From JANPEZ01 sp031423155 (GTDB taxonomy: Bacteria > Actinomycetota > UBA4738 > HRBIN12), in NCBI GenBank assembly GCA_031423155.1, contig JANPEZ010000161.1, forward strand, positions 62,001-126,000: a stretch of DNA of 64,000 bases. The letters run 5' to 3'. The notes beneath the pieces were generated by a model. That model made no database searches. It had not been told where the DNA came from and saw only the letters and a program-made list of their open reading frames with translations. Of this stretch, positions 1 through 8,158 are shown in pieces; position 1 is the first letter of the stretch; each line of letters opens with the position of its first letter. The position numbers and the translations under genes are program-made.

Positions 1-1002
1 CGCTGCCACTGCTACGAGCGCGCCGAGGCCGTCGGGTTCCCAGTGCAAAGGTGCGATCAGCATGTCCCTGAAGCCTTCGAACAGGCGGTATTCGGCGGGG
101 ACCTGCTCCGCGACCTCCTTGGGCAGTAGGAAGGGTTCGGTCACCGAGGACATGAAGCGGCTGGCCACATCGGCCGCGACCTCCTGTCTCGTTCCGGGCG
201 GGATCGAAAGCACAGGATCGACCGTGGAGTATCGCCGCAGATCGAACGTCCCGGATTCGGGGTCGCGTATGTACACCAATAACGCGCCGTTCGGCACGAG
301 GGATGCGATCGTCATCTGAGCTTCGCCGAGGATCGCTTCGACATCCTGGATACCCGTCAAGACCTGGGAGAGCCGCAGCAGGGCGGAGGATGCTTGAGCC
401 GCCTCTCGTTCGGCCTGCAGGAGCCTGGCGTTCTGGAAGGCGATCGCGGCGTGCGAGGAGAGTACTTCGAGCAGTCTGGTGTCCTGGTCGTCGAACTTGC
501 CGTATCCCAAGCTCGACAGGATGATCACGCCGACGACGTCGGAGCCGGCCAGCATGGGGACGGCAAGGATCGACTCGAGGATGTCTTCCGTGCCCCGGAT
601 CAGCACTCCGAAGTCGACCTCTCGCGCGTCGGGGGTATTGAACGACTCGCGTGTCTCGGCGACTCGGCCTGTGATGCCCTCCCCTACCAGTGAGACGAGC
701 TCCTCCAGGGTCTCCTTCTCGTAGTCGGAGAAGAGCTCGCCTCGGAACGCCACGGGCATGAGCGTCAGGCCGTCGGCCTGCAACAGGTAGACCCTGCAGT
801 TGTGGTAGTCGATGATCGTTCGCAGTTCGGCCGCGATCGCCTGGCCGATCTCCTCGACGTCTCCGAGGCTGTTCAGCTTCGCGGCCAGGCTGTGGAGCAT
901 GTTCAGCTGAGCTAGTGAGCGCAGGCCGGTATCTACGCCGTTGTTCGTTCCCTCCCTGCCTGCGGGCGCCATCTCACTCCTGTCCGGTCTGACTACGTGC
1001 AT
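1..1002 (-). CDS. GAF-domain sensory protein, C-terminus cut by the window edge
   Basis: Read on the minus strand, this frame stays open for 334 codons up to the left edge, so the C-terminal part is missing. Two GAF-type modules can be seen. The first spans about residues 30-185 and the second begins near residue 205, after a helical linker rich in Ala, Glu and Gln. GAF domains bind small ligands or mediate dimerisation in signalling proteins. What follows outside the window (kinase, GGDEF or phosphatase output) cannot be told. The first ATG at 1002 has an AGGGG sequence six bases upstream. A second in-frame ATG at 972 has AGGAG and is an alternative start. There is no signal peptide or membrane segment, so it is probably cytoplasmic. 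Confidence 0.8.
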   Translation of the reverse strand, partial: MHVVRPDRSEMAPAGREGTNNGVDTGLRSLAQLNMLHSLAAKLNSLGDVEEIGQAIAAELRTIIDYHNCRVYLLQADGLTLMPVAFRGELFSDYEKETLEELVSLVGEGITGRVAETRESFNTPDAREVDFGVLIRGTEDILESILAVPMLAGSDVVGVIILSSLGYGKFDDQDTRLLEVLSSHAAIAFQNARLLQAEREAAQASSALLRLSQVLTGIQDVEAILGEAQMTIASLVPNGALLVYIRDPESGTFDLRRYSTVDPVLSIPPGTRQEVAADVASRFMSSVTEPFLLPKEVAEQVPAEYRLFEGFRDMLIAPLHWEPDGLGALVAVAA

Positions 1003-1079
1003 CTTGGACCCCTGATGGTGTTTCGGACTTGCAGGGGGGGTGCTTGAACCGTCAGAGGCGCCCGCTAGGCTCGGACCCG

Positions 1080-1373
1080 ATGCCTGAGCACACCTCCGAG
1101 GGGAAGACGGTGGGGTCCTCGGACACGCTCGACGAGCGCGCCCGCGAGATCCTCGACCTGGAAAGGACCTGGTGGCAGGAGCCTGTGTCCAAGGAGCGCG
1201 TCATCCGTGCCCGTCTGGGGATCTCTCCGGCCAGGTATCACCAGCTGCTCAACCGCACCATCGATCTCCCCGAGGCTCTCGGCTACGATCCGATGCTGGT
1301 CAGGAGGCTGAGAAGGGTCCGAGAGGACCGCAGGCGCCGTCGGGTTGCGACCCAACTCGGCCTTCCCGTTTGA
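1080..1373 (+). CDS. DUF3263 family small helical protein
   Basis: A 97-residue basic protein matching the actinobacterial DUF3263 family. It has an acidic helix ending in a Trp-Trp pair, a central RxRxGxSxxRYxQLLN-type segment like a helix-turn-helix, and a PEALxxDPMLVRRLRR motif followed by an Arg-rich tail. The family's function is unknown; a nucleic-acid-binding role is inferred only from the HTH-like pattern and charge. There is no Shine-Dalgarno. A TTGAAC (1044-1049), 16 bases, TAGGCT (1066-1071) promoter ends eight bases before the ATG, which points to leaderless translation. The next gene is a LytR_C protein 18 bp downstream, the same order as Rv0430-Rv0431 in mycobacteria. Confidence 0.85.
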   Translation: MPEHTSEGKTVGSSDTLDERAREILDLERTWWQEPVSKERVIRARLGISPARYHQLLNRTIDLPEALGYDPMLVRRLRRVREDRRRRRVATQLGLPV

Positions 1374-1391
1374 GACGGTAGGATTAGCCGC

Positions 1392-1907
1392 GTGAACACC
1401 GGAACCGTGCGTATCCTCGTCATCTCAGCTCTGCTGGTCTCGGGTATCGGGGTGCTCGCCAGCGGCTTCACCGGTTCCTCCGGAGGGGCGGTCGCTCTTC
1501 CGACCGGACAGGGCGGACCGAGCGGGACGCCGACTCCCGAGCCGAGTACGACCAAGTCGCCTCAGCCGGCCTCCACGCCGAGTCCACAGATCGCCGGCGT
1601 CAACGTGATGGTCTTCAACGGCACCAACGTGGTGGGCTTGGGCGGCCAGGTTCAGAAGGACCTGGAGAAGGACGACTACACCTTCCCCGCCAACGCCGAC
1701 GACGCCCCTCACAAGCCGATGAACGCCTCTATCGTGTACTTCAGAGGCGGCGACAGCTCGGCTCAGAGCGAGTCGGATGCTCGCTACCTAGCCGACACTT
1801 ACCTCAACGGCGCCAGGGTCAAGGAACTCTCACCCGACTTCGAAAGCCTCGTCGATCCGACCGTTACGGTCGTTGTGGTCGTCGGGGTCGACTTCGCAAC
1901 CGCCTGA
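1392..1907 (+). CDS. Membrane-anchored LytR_C-domain protein (VirR-like)
   Basis: 171 residues. An N-terminal hydrophobic segment at about residues 8-28 acts as a membrane anchor or uncleaved signal. A Pro/Thr/Ser-rich linker follows to about residue 70, then one LytR C-terminal domain (INVMVFNGTNV-like start, ending in a run of valines). This domain usually sits at the end of LCP cell-wall ligases, but here it stands alone as in mycobacterial Rv0431/VirR, which affects envelope integrity and vesicle release. A cell-envelope role is therefore inferred. The start is GTG with a TAGGAT box (1379-1384) seven bases upstream and no Shine-Dalgarno. It lies directly after the DUF3263 gene and before otsB. 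Confidence 0.8.
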   Translation: MNTGTVRILVISALLVSGIGVLASGFTGSSGGAVALPTGQGGPSGTPTPEPSTTKSPQPASTPSPQIAGVNVMVFNGTNVVGLGGQVQKDLEKDDYTFPANADDAPHKPMNASIVYFRGGDSSAQSESDARYLADTYLNGARVKELSPDFESLVDPTVTVVVVVGVDFATA

Positions 1908-1908
1908 C

Positions 1909-2637
1909 GTGCTGCCGGCCCTGATCGACCGGGCCGAGCGAGCGGGCATCTTCTTAGATTTCGACGGGTCGCTCTCATCCATCGTTGCGCGACCCTCGCT
2001 GGCCGAACCCTTTGAGGGAGTGCGCGAAGCCCTAGCTGAACTCATTGCGCGCTTCGGGGTCGTCTCGGTCGTGAGTGGCCGCTCCACGAGTGACATCGAA
2101 GGACTCGTGGATGTGCCGGGCGTTCGCTACGAGGGTTCTTACGGGATGAGCGATGCGGCACCCGTCTCGTCCGAACTCGTTGCGGCAGTAGCGACGGCGG
2201 TTTCGAAAGTCGGGGACGCGTGGGTCGAGGACAAGGGGGCTTCCGTCGGCGTTCACTACCGCCAGACGAAGGACCCGGTTGCGGCCAGGGCGCTGCTGGT
2301 TGAGGCTCTCGGGCCGATCGCAGCGGAGTCGGGGTCGGATATCTACGAGGGGAAGATGGTGATCGAGCTGGTGCCGGCCGGCGCCTCGATGAAGGGCGAT
2401 GCGGTCGAAAGGATCGTCGCGGAGCTTTCGCTGGAGGCGGTGCTTTTCGCCGGGGACGACTTCCCCGATCTCGACGCGTTCGCCGCCCTCGATCGGATGG
2501 CCGCTAGGGGGATCGTCGCGGTCAAGGTGGCCGTTGCCGGTTCCGAAACGCCGGATGAGCTGTTATCGGCGGCCGACTTGACGGTGGACGGGCCGGCCGG
2601 CTTGGTCGAACTGCTGCGAACACTGGCCGAGGGCTAG
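1909..2637 (+). CDS. otsB: Trehalose-6-phosphate phosphatase OtsB
   Basis: A HAD-superfamily phosphatase of 242 residues, the usual length for OtsB. It removes phosphate from trehalose-6-phosphate to give trehalose. Motif I is DFDGS (Asp17 and Asp19; Ser replaces the usual Thr). Motif II is VSGR near residues 55-58, the motif III lysine is near 162, and the Mg-binding GDD is near 182-184. The chosen GTG start overlaps no upstream codon but follows the LytR_C stop by one base, which suggests translational coupling; an in-frame ATG at 1873 would add 12 residues inside the upstream gene. It converges on otsA, with the two stop codons directly adjacent, so OtsA and OtsB come from opposing transcripts. 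Confidence 0.88.
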   Translation: MLPALIDRAERAGIFLDFDGSLSSIVARPSLAEPFEGVREALAELIARFGVVSVVSGRSTSDIEGLVDVPGVRYEGSYGMSDAAPVSSELVAAVATAVSKVGDAWVEDKGASVGVHYRQTKDPVAARALLVEALGPIAAESGSDIYEGKMVIELVPAGASMKGDAVERIVAELSLEAVLFAGDDFPDLDAFAALDRMAARGIVAVKVAVAGSETPDELLSAADLTVDGPAGLVELLRTLAEG

Positions 2638-4026
2638 TCAAGCCAGCAGGTCCCGCACCTGGCTGCCCAGCCATTCCGACGGAGGGTTCGATGCTGCAGC
2701 GCGCGATAGGGCCCGTGAGCGACGCGACCGTTCACCCTCGGGCATCTCGAGCGCTTCTCGGATCGCGCCAGCTTGCTCTCCGATATCGAACGGATTTACG
2801 CCGACGGAGTGCTTGCCGAGAAGGTCGAACGCGCCGGCCTCGCGCGAGAGGATCAGAGCTCCGTTCCTTCCGTTGAGTGTCGGTCCCTCCATGGCGACGA
2901 GGTTCATCCCGTCCACGACGGGGTTGACCAACAAGGCGTCGTAGACGCCGTACGCCGCAAGGACTTCGGCGTGATCGTCCTTCACGCGGACTTCGATCGG
3001 CCGCCAGTCTGGCGCTCCGAGTTCGGCGTTGATGCGACGGGCCTCGGCCTTGCAGGCGCGGGAGTAGACACCGTATTCGGCGATGTCTGCGCGTGATGGG
3101 CTCAGCAGCGCCAGATGCACGACCTTGCCTCTCCACTTCCTGTTCCTCCGCAGGAACTCCTCGTAGGCCAGGAAGCCCCGAAGGATGTTCTTGGACAGCT
3201 CCATCCGGTCTACCCGAAGCAGCAGCGCGCGACCGGCGAGGCGCTCTTGCAACCGGGCGCGCTTGGCCAGGATGGACGGAGCGTTCGCCTGCTGCCTCAG
3301 GTCCTGGGGAGGTGTTACCGGGTAGACACCGAGCCGCACGGTGCGCCCCCCGACGGAAAGGTGACTCCTGCCTTTGGCTGTCACGCCGTCCAGTTCGAGC
3401 GCCGCCCGGCGAAAGTTATCGGCCCATCTTCGCGTATGGAACCCGAGCTGATCTGCTCCGAGCAGTCCTCTCAGAAGTTCCTCGCGCATGCTGTCTGGCA
3501 GAACGTGCAGGCCGGAAAGGTCGGCGAAAGGGGTGTGGGTGAAGTGCGCGATGCGAGAGTCGGGTGAAAGTTCTCGAAGCAGTGCCGGCACCAGGGACAG
3601 GTGGTAGTCCTGAACCATGTGGATCCCGCCCGAGCCTGCTTCGCGGACCATCGCCCGCGCGAAGGACCTGTTGGTTCTGACGTAGGCGCTCCACGCCGTC
3701 GTGGTCGCTTCATCGAACACCGGCTGGAGCGATCGATCCCACAACGCGTGGTGCAGGAACCACAGAACCCTGTTCGAGATCCCGTTGTAGGCGCGCTCGA
3801 GCACCTCGGGCGGGAGGGAGACGAAACGCACCCGCATACCGTTGACCTGGACCCCGCGGCCACGGCGCTCGGCCGGCGTGGATGCGGAGCAGACCCAACT
3901 TGCGTCGAGTTCGCGCAGCGCGTCGATCAGGATCGGGGCCATGCCCCCAGCGGCGCCGACGGTCCTGCCGCCACCGTCGCGGAGCGTTACCGGTCCGCGG
4001 TTGGAGGCCAGGACCAGCCTGCTCAC
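2638..4026 (-). CDS. otsA: Trehalose-6-phosphate synthase OtsA (GT20)
   Basis: A 462-residue GT20 glycosyltransferase that joins a glucosyl donor (UDP- or ADP-glucose) to glucose-6-phosphate, giving trehalose-6-phosphate for OtsB. Visible landmarks are the N-terminal SNRGPV sequence, the GG near residue 27, the VQDYHL motif in the middle, the HTPF motif shortly after it, and the C-terminal NPVVDGMNLVAME segment that holds the donor-binding glutamate. Length and order are normal for the family. It overlaps the upstream trehalose synthase gene by four bases (ATGA type), so the two are co-transcribed. It ends one base from the stop of the convergent otsB. Confidence 0.9.
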   Translation of the reverse strand: MSRLVLASNRGPVTLRDGGGRTVGAAGGMAPILIDALRELDASWVCSASTPAERRGRGVQVNGMRVRFVSLPPEVLERAYNGISNRVLWFLHHALWDRSLQPVFDEATTTAWSAYVRTNRSFARAMVREAGSGGIHMVQDYHLSLVPALLRELSPDSRIAHFTHTPFADLSGLHVLPDSMREELLRGLLGADQLGFHTRRWADNFRRAALELDGVTAKGRSHLSVGGRTVRLGVYPVTPPQDLRQQANAPSILAKRARLQERLAGRALLLRVDRMELSKNILRGFLAYEEFLRRNRKWRGKVVHLALLSPSRADIAEYGVYSRACKAEARRINAELGAPDWRPIEVRVKDDHAEVLAAYGVYDALLVNPVVDGMNLVAMEGPTLNGRNGALILSREAGAFDLLGKHSVGVNPFDIGEQAGAIREALEMPEGERSRRSRALSRAAASNPPSEWLGSQVRDLLA

Positions 4027-5273
4027 GCCCCGGCCCCCAGCGATGCGAACAGCTTCAGGTGATCTTCGAGTTCGCGCAGGCTCAGGAAGCGTTCACGGAC
4101 CCTATCGCGCCCGGCGTCACCCATCCGGGCCGCGAGTGCGGGGTCCAAAAGCAACTCCGACAGGCGCTTGCCGCACTCGTCGGCTCCCTCGACGAGGAAT
4201 CCGGTTTCGCCCTCGGAGATCTGCAGGCGGATCCCCCCGACGTTTCCTCCGATGACGGGCTTACGCTTCCACATCCCCTCGGCGACGACCAGGCCGAAAC
4301 CCTCACGGGTCGATTTCTGAACGATCACATCGGCGGCCTGCTGGAAGGCGTTCACCTCGACGTGGCCAACACCGTCGGCATCGGTCAACAGATGGACCTC
4401 CCGATCGTGGCCGGCGTGGGCCAGGGTCTTCTCCAGGTACTCCATGCCTTCGGGGTCGTCGCTGGCCATCGATCCGGCCATGACGAGCTGAAGGCCGGGA
4501 ACCTCCTCGCGCGCTATCCGGTAGGCGTCGATCACTCCGAGCGGGTCCTTCCATGGGTCGAACCGCGAGATCTGCACCGCCAGAGGTCTGTCCGGGTCGA
4601 CGCCGTATCTGGCCAGGGTCTCCGCGACGATCGCCGCAGGCAGCTCGCGGTTCTTCTCGGATGTGGGGTCGATCGAGGGTGGTATCAGCGCCACGCGCGG
4701 ACCTTTGACGCCCGCCTGCACGAACTCCTCAAGGGTGAAGATGGTTGCGTCGTAACGGTTGATGATCGGTTCGAAGAAAGACCACACGCGCTCGTTCGTG
4801 TTCGATAGGTCGATGTGGATGCGCCAGGTCCACTTGCCCGAGCGGCGTCCCATCTCCTCGAGAACCTCGAGCGATCCCGCAGGCTGAGGATCGTGGATCA
4901 GGACGTGATCGTAGGTCCCGTCGAATGCCGCGGCGTTGGCCCTGACCCTCTCCCAGTAGACGTCCTGCATGTGCGGGGTCCACTCGACGTCCATGCCCTG
5001 AAGGCCGTTGTGAACGGCCTTGGTCACGGCGAAGAACTCGTCGGAGCCCTCGATGACTGCCCAGCTCGCGTCTATCCCAAGATCTCGCAGCAGCGGGATG
5101 TGGGTGGCCAGCAATTCGGCAACCCCGCCACCGTAGCTCGTGCTGTTGACCTGGAGGATCCTTGCGCCGCGCAGGGGCTCGGCTGCATCCCGGAGCCGCT
5201 GGACCGCTTCCTCACCCGCGTCCGCGATGTAGTCGCTCAAACGCTTTGGCGCGACGTCGACTATGGGGAGCAC
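4023..5273 (-). CDS. treT: Trehalose synthase TreT-type (GT4 glycosyltransferase)
   Basis: 416 residues of GT-B fold, GT4 family. The N-terminal VNSTSYGGGVAELL segment, the later GIDASWAVIEG and the FFAVTKAVHN block resemble archaeal TreT, which makes trehalose directly from a nucleoside-diphosphate glucose and glucose. The C-terminal donor site has STREGFGLVVAEGMWK with its conserved Glu pair. The start is GTG with a TAGACT box (5281-5286) seven bases upstream and no Shine-Dalgarno. Its 3' end overlaps otsA by four bases, so one transcript encodes two different trehalose-forming enzymes. Related GT4 enzymes of other specificity exist, so the substrate is a family inference. Confidence 0.82.
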   Translation of the reverse strand: MLPIVDVAPKRLSDYIADAGEEAVQRLRDAAEPLRGARILQVNSTSYGGGVAELLATHIPLLRDLGIDASWAVIEGSDEFFAVTKAVHNGLQGMDVEWTPHMQDVYWERVRANAAAFDGTYDHVLIHDPQPAGSLEVLEEMGRRSGKWTWRIHIDLSNTNERVWSFFEPIINRYDATIFTLEEFVQAGVKGPRVALIPPSIDPTSEKNRELPAAIVAETLARYGVDPDRPLAVQISRFDPWKDPLGVIDAYRIAREEVPGLQLVMAGSMASDDPEGMEYLEKTLAHAGHDREVHLLTDADGVGHVEVNAFQQAADVIVQKSTREGFGLVVAEGMWKRKPVIGGNVGGIRLQISEGETGFLVEGADECGKRLSELLLDPALAARMGDAGRDRVRERFLSLRELEDHLKLFASLGAGA

Positions 5274-5280
5274 GACGCCG

Positions 5281-5286
5281 AGTCTA
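5281..5286 (-). promoter_or_regulatory. -10-like TAGACT box for the treT-otsA transcript
   Basis: TAGACT on the minus strand lies seven bases before the GTG at 5273. No Shine-Dalgarno is present, so this box supports the GTG as the start of a leaderless message. Confidence 0.5.
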
Positions 5287-5293
5287 CGGGGGC

Positions 5294-5722
5294 TCAGAAC
5301 GTCTTGTGGCTCAGCCGATCGACCTGCTGTTCACGAACCCGGGTTCGCTCGGCCTGGCTCATCCCGTGGACATCGGCGAGCGTCTGCATCAGGTCTGCGG
5401 GGGAGAACGGCTTCGTCACGTAGCCGGATGCGCCACCGTTCCAGCCCCGGAGTTGGTCTTCCACCTGCGCCTTGGCGCTCAGCATCACGACGGGCACGCC
5501 TTTGGTCTCGTCGGTCGAGCCTAGATTCTCCAAGACCTCAAAACCGTCCATCCTGGGCAGCATGACGTCCAAGACGATGAGGTCGGGGTTGCCGCTGCGG
5601 GCCAGGGCGAGTCCGAGTTCGCCGTCGGGCGCTTCGAGCACTTCGTGCCCCGCGCCTTCCAGGTTGACGCGGCACAGCATCAATACGTCTGGTTCGTCGT
5701 CGATGACGAGCACCCGGGCCAT
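5294..5722 (-). CDS. Single-domain response regulator (CheY-like receiver)
   Basis: 142 residues made of one receiver domain and a short basic tail. The acidic pocket is Asp8/Asp9, the phospho-acceptor is Asp52 (LIVLDVMLPRMDG), the switch residue is Ser82 and the conserved Lys is 104 (YVTKPFSP). There is no DNA-binding or enzymatic output domain, so it probably signals by protein contact. No histidine kinase is adjacent; the partial GAF protein at the left edge is the nearest sensor-like gene. A GAAGGA-type ribosome site precedes the ATG. It ends eight bases before the treT promoter box. Confidence 0.88.
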   Translation of the reverse strand: MARVLVIDDEPDVLMLCRVNLEGAGHEVLEAPDGELGLALARSGNPDLIVLDVMLPRMDGFEVLENLGSTDETKGVPVVMLSAKAQVEDQLRGWNGGASGYVTKPFSPADLMQTLADVHGMSQAERTRVREQQVDRLSHKTF

Positions 5723-5802
5723 GGGCAGTTTCCTTCGTTCGGGCGTACCTCGCCCTATTCGTTCAGTTTCGGCGGAGACTGAGAAGACTTGAGTCGTTCC
5801 GC

Positions 5803-6651
5803 TCAGATGGTGCGACCGAGCAGGTACCCGACGGCGTCGGCGAAGCCATCCCCGTGCGAGCCCGGGGTCGCCCAGGCGCCTTCGAGATCACCGAGCCCGT
5901 TCATGGTCGCCGCCCCGTTCGCGACGATGAAGGTCGCTCCTACCTGAGGGGAAACCTCCAGATCACTGATCGCGTCGCCGATCATCGCCGCGGCCTCGCG
6001 CGCGATGTCGTTGCGTTCCCTGTGCAGGCGAACGCCGGCCGCTTTGGTCACTCCCTTCGGTGTCAGGTGAAATGCGTGAACCTCGTCGACGTCCAGGCCG
6101 GGGAAGGACCTTGGTATGCGGCCGTTGTCGTGTAGTTCCAGCCAGGGGAATCCGGCGCTCGCAAGGCCCCCGGTGGCCTCGTCCGGATCGACCCAACCTC
6201 GATACAGGATCGTTGCCTCTCGTCGGATGCTCGACCAGGGAGTGTGAAGCTCGAGCCTTCCTCGGTAACGCTCCAGGAGCAGGGCCCCGACCCCCGATCG
6301 GGTCATCTCGTCGAAGGGCGCACCCTCACCTTCGTATGCACCGAAGTTGGTCGTCACCGTCTCGTCCAGGTGAGAGCCCTCCACCAAGATCGCGCCGAGT
6401 TCGGCGACGTAGGCGCTTGCCCCGAGGAGCCTGCGCGCCTCGATCATCCCGGGTCGTCCGCGACCGCTGACGAGAACCAGATCGACGCCGGCATCGTGAA
6501 GGGCTTGAACCGCCCGAGCCGGTCGGAGCGTGCTGGATCCGCTCGCGGTGGAAAAGAGCGAGCCCCCAGGGCCCAGGAGGGTGCCGTCAAGGTCGGCGTA
6601 GACGACCTCCGGCGGCGTCTGGCGCTCCGGTGCCTGGGCGAGCGGCCTCAC
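5803..6651 (-). CDS. HAD-IIB family phosphatase (mannosyl/glucosyl-3-phosphoglycerate phosphatase-like)
   Basis: 282 residues. HAD motif I is DLDGTLL (Asp20, Asp22), motif II is VLVSGRG, and the Mg site is MIGDAISDLEV near residue 236. A long cap domain between motifs II and III places it in subfamily IIB, which includes phosphatases of sugar phosphates and mannosyl-3-phosphoglycerate. With trehalose genes nearby a compatible-solute role is attractive, but the substrate is not shown by sequence. The start is GTG. Upstream, a TAGGGT box (6684-6689) sits six bases before an out-of-frame ATG at 6677. That ATG opens a nine-codon reading frame whose stop overlaps the GTG, a possible coupling leader. 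Confidence 0.75.
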   Translation of the reverse strand: MRPLAQAPERQTPPEVVYADLDGTLLGPGGSLFSTASGSSTLRPARAVQALHDAGVDLVLVSGRGRPGMIEARRLLGASAYVAELGAILVEGSHLDETVTTNFGAYEGEGAPFDEMTRSGVGALLLERYRGRLELHTPWSSIRREATILYRGWVDPDEATGGLASAGFPWLELHDNGRIPRSFPGLDVDEVHAFHLTPKGVTKAAGVRLHRERNDIAREAAAMIGDAISDLEVSPQVGATFIVANGAATMNGLGDLEGAWATPGSHGDGFADAVGYLLGRTI

Positions 6652-6731
6652 CCTCGCACCCGCGTTGACGTGCTCATACCCTGACCCTACCCTGGCTGTT
6701 GGGGCATCGACCCCGCGGCGAAAGGCGCCCG

Positions 6732-7205
6732 ATGCTGAAGGTCTCCCAGAAGCTCGAATACGCGATGCGAGCCATGATCGAGCTCGCCGAGAGGCGAGAC
6801 GGCGACCTCCTGGTGCCCGCGCGTGAGATCGCCGTGGCCCAGCAGATCCCCCTGCGCTTCCTCGAGCAGCAGCTCGGAGCTTTGAACAAGGCCGGCCTGG
6901 TCGAGAGTTTCAGAGGCTCCGGCGGCGGGTGCCGTCTGGCCAAGCCCCCCGAGGACATCCGTGTGGCCGACATAGCCGAGGCCATCGAGGGCCACGTCGC
7001 CCCCATGGGCTGCCTGGAACCGGAGGATCACACCTGTTTCGCTGACGCCCGCTGCGGCCTGCAGGGATTCTGGGGGGACGTGGCTATCGCGATCCAGCGT
7101 GTCTTCGACGAAACGACGGTGGCGGACCTCGCGGCCCGCCACCAGAAGATGGCTCCGGGGCCCCTGCTGATATCCCCGGAGAAGCTTCTCTCCCGGCTGA
7201 ACTAG
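6732..7205 (+). CDS. Rrf2-family Fe-S-type transcriptional regulator
   Basis: 157 residues. The N-terminal winged helix (about 1-70) carries the family sequences LEYAMRAMIELA and the wing GSGGGCRLA. Three cysteines at 94, 102 and 108 are spaced like the cluster ligands of IscR, NsrR and RsrR, so the protein probably senses iron-sulfur status, nitric oxide or redox through a cluster. The ATG at 6732 has AAAGG at good spacing. A TACCCT box at 6688-6693 could be its -10. It is divergent from the HAD phosphatase and may regulate from their shared 80 bp. Which member of the family it is cannot be decided, because no isc or suf genes are in the window. Confidence 0.85.
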   Translation: MLKVSQKLEYAMRAMIELAERRDGDLLVPAREIAVAQQIPLRFLEQQLGALNKAGLVESFRGSGGGCRLAKPPEDIRVADIAEAIEGHVAPMGCLEPEDHTCFADARCGLQGFWGDVAIAIQRVFDETTVADLAARHQKMAPGPLLISPEKLLSRLN

Positions 7206-7261
7206 CCGTTCAGCCGCCCTCCTCGTGTTCCCGGCGCGCTTCGTGCGCCCCCGGTTCGTGC

Positions 7262-7408
7262 CTAGCCGGACTTGCCCAGGATGCGCATCACCTTGGTGCC
7301 GCAGACCGGGCAGGTGCCCTGTGCAGCCTTGCGTCCGTTCTTCAGCGTTACCTCGCTGCCTTCGAACTCGCGCTTGGCGCGACACTTCACGCAGTAAGCC
7401 TCGTACAT
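7262..7408 (-). CDS. Tiny zinc-ribbon protein (DUF5679-like)
   Basis: 48 residues, begins MYEAYCVKCRAKREF and has two CxxC knuckles (Cys6/Cys9 and Cys33/Cys36), as in the DUF5679 family of small actinobacterial zinc ribbons. The Lys/Arg-rich middle contains an LKNGRKAAQGTC segment shared by this family. The function is unknown; nucleic-acid or ribosome contact is a guess from charge. An AAGGAGG site lies about 11 bases before the ATG. The end faces the Rrf2 gene across 56 bp, which include a short GGCGC/GCGCC hairpin (7233-7249). Confidence 0.8.
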   Translation of the reverse strand: MYEAYCVKCRAKREFEGSEVTLKNGRKAAQGTCPVCGTKVMRILGKSG

Positions 7409-7681
7409 GGCCACGCGGGCCTCCTTCCCCCTCAGGGTGCTCCGGAGGCCGCCTGCCTGGCGGCCTCAGGCACGATGCTCCCCCCCTCCAGGCACGCCGT
7501 CAAGCACATCGAGAAGGTCGCAGGGACAGTTTCGTGCGTGGATCACGGGCGGAGCGTGACCGTTATGTCCTCGGATGACCGCCTGAGAAGGGAGCAGATC
7601 GTGGACCAGAGACGGTCTCGGTCGGAGAAGGGCACGCTCGCGGTGCGCGAGCGTTCGCAGATGCACCTTGGACCGTACGGA
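7409..7681. other. Intergenic stretch with one strong hairpin
   Basis: No convincing gene is present in this 273-base gap. It contains a perfect nine-base inverted repeat, GAGGCCGCC (7445-7453) and GGCGGCCTC (7459-7467), with a five-base loop. There is no T-run on either side, so it is not a classical terminator. The open frames crossing it have no start signal and no recognisable domain. Confidence 0.5.
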
Positions 7682-8101
7682 TCAGGGGACGCCGGGACGG
7701 CGAGGCGCGTCGACGACCGGCCCGGGCGCGTGCCACACCGCCTCGATGTTGTTCTGATGCAAGTCGTTGACGAATGCCGCGTAATATCGCTCGGAGTACC
7801 GCGTCCAGACCCCGGGCTCGCCTCGAACGGTCGCGCCGTTTGCGACGGCGGCCGCGAAGAATCCATCCACGGCGTCCCGACCCTCGGCGGAGAACGCAAC
7901 ATGCGCCGCTGTAGTCGCGGGCTCCCCACAGCAGATCGTGAAGTCGTCCAGGTCCTCCGCCCCGTAGGAGACACAGTCGTCCTGAGGGTAAAGTTCCTCA
8001 TAGCCGAGTGGGGCGAGGGCGGCTGTATAGAGCCCCCGGCTGGCGTCCAGATCTGCCACGACGAAGAGCACGTGATCGACGACGACGCGGCGAATCGTCA
8101 T
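7682..8101 (-). CDS. VOC / glyoxalase-like family protein
   Basis: 139 residues with the two beta-alpha-beta-beta-beta halves of the vicinal oxygen chelate fold. It starts VDHVLFVVADLDASRGLYTAAL and ends FVNDLHQNNIEAVWH. The first-strand His and the C-terminal Glu of the metal site are present (HVLF, NIEAV). Members range from glyoxalases and dioxygenases to antibiotic-binding proteins, so the reaction is unknown. The ATG has a TAGCGT box (8108-8113) six bases upstream and no Shine-Dalgarno. Confidence 0.82.
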   Translation of the reverse strand: MTIRRVVVDHVLFVVADLDASRGLYTAALAPLGYEELYPQDDCVSYGAEDLDDFTICCGEPATTAAHVAFSAEGRDAVDGFFAAAVANGATVRGEPGVWTRYSERYYAAFVNDLHQNNIEAVWHAPGPVVDAPRRPGVP

Positions 8102-8158
8102 TGGTTCACGCTATCAACTCCGGGGCTGGGGTCGCTACCGGCGGAGCCAGATGATCCG

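Noticed and set aside
7445..7467. Nine-base hairpin as a terminator
   Set aside because: No T-run follows on either strand and it is over 200 bases from the nearest upstream stop, so I record it only as structure.
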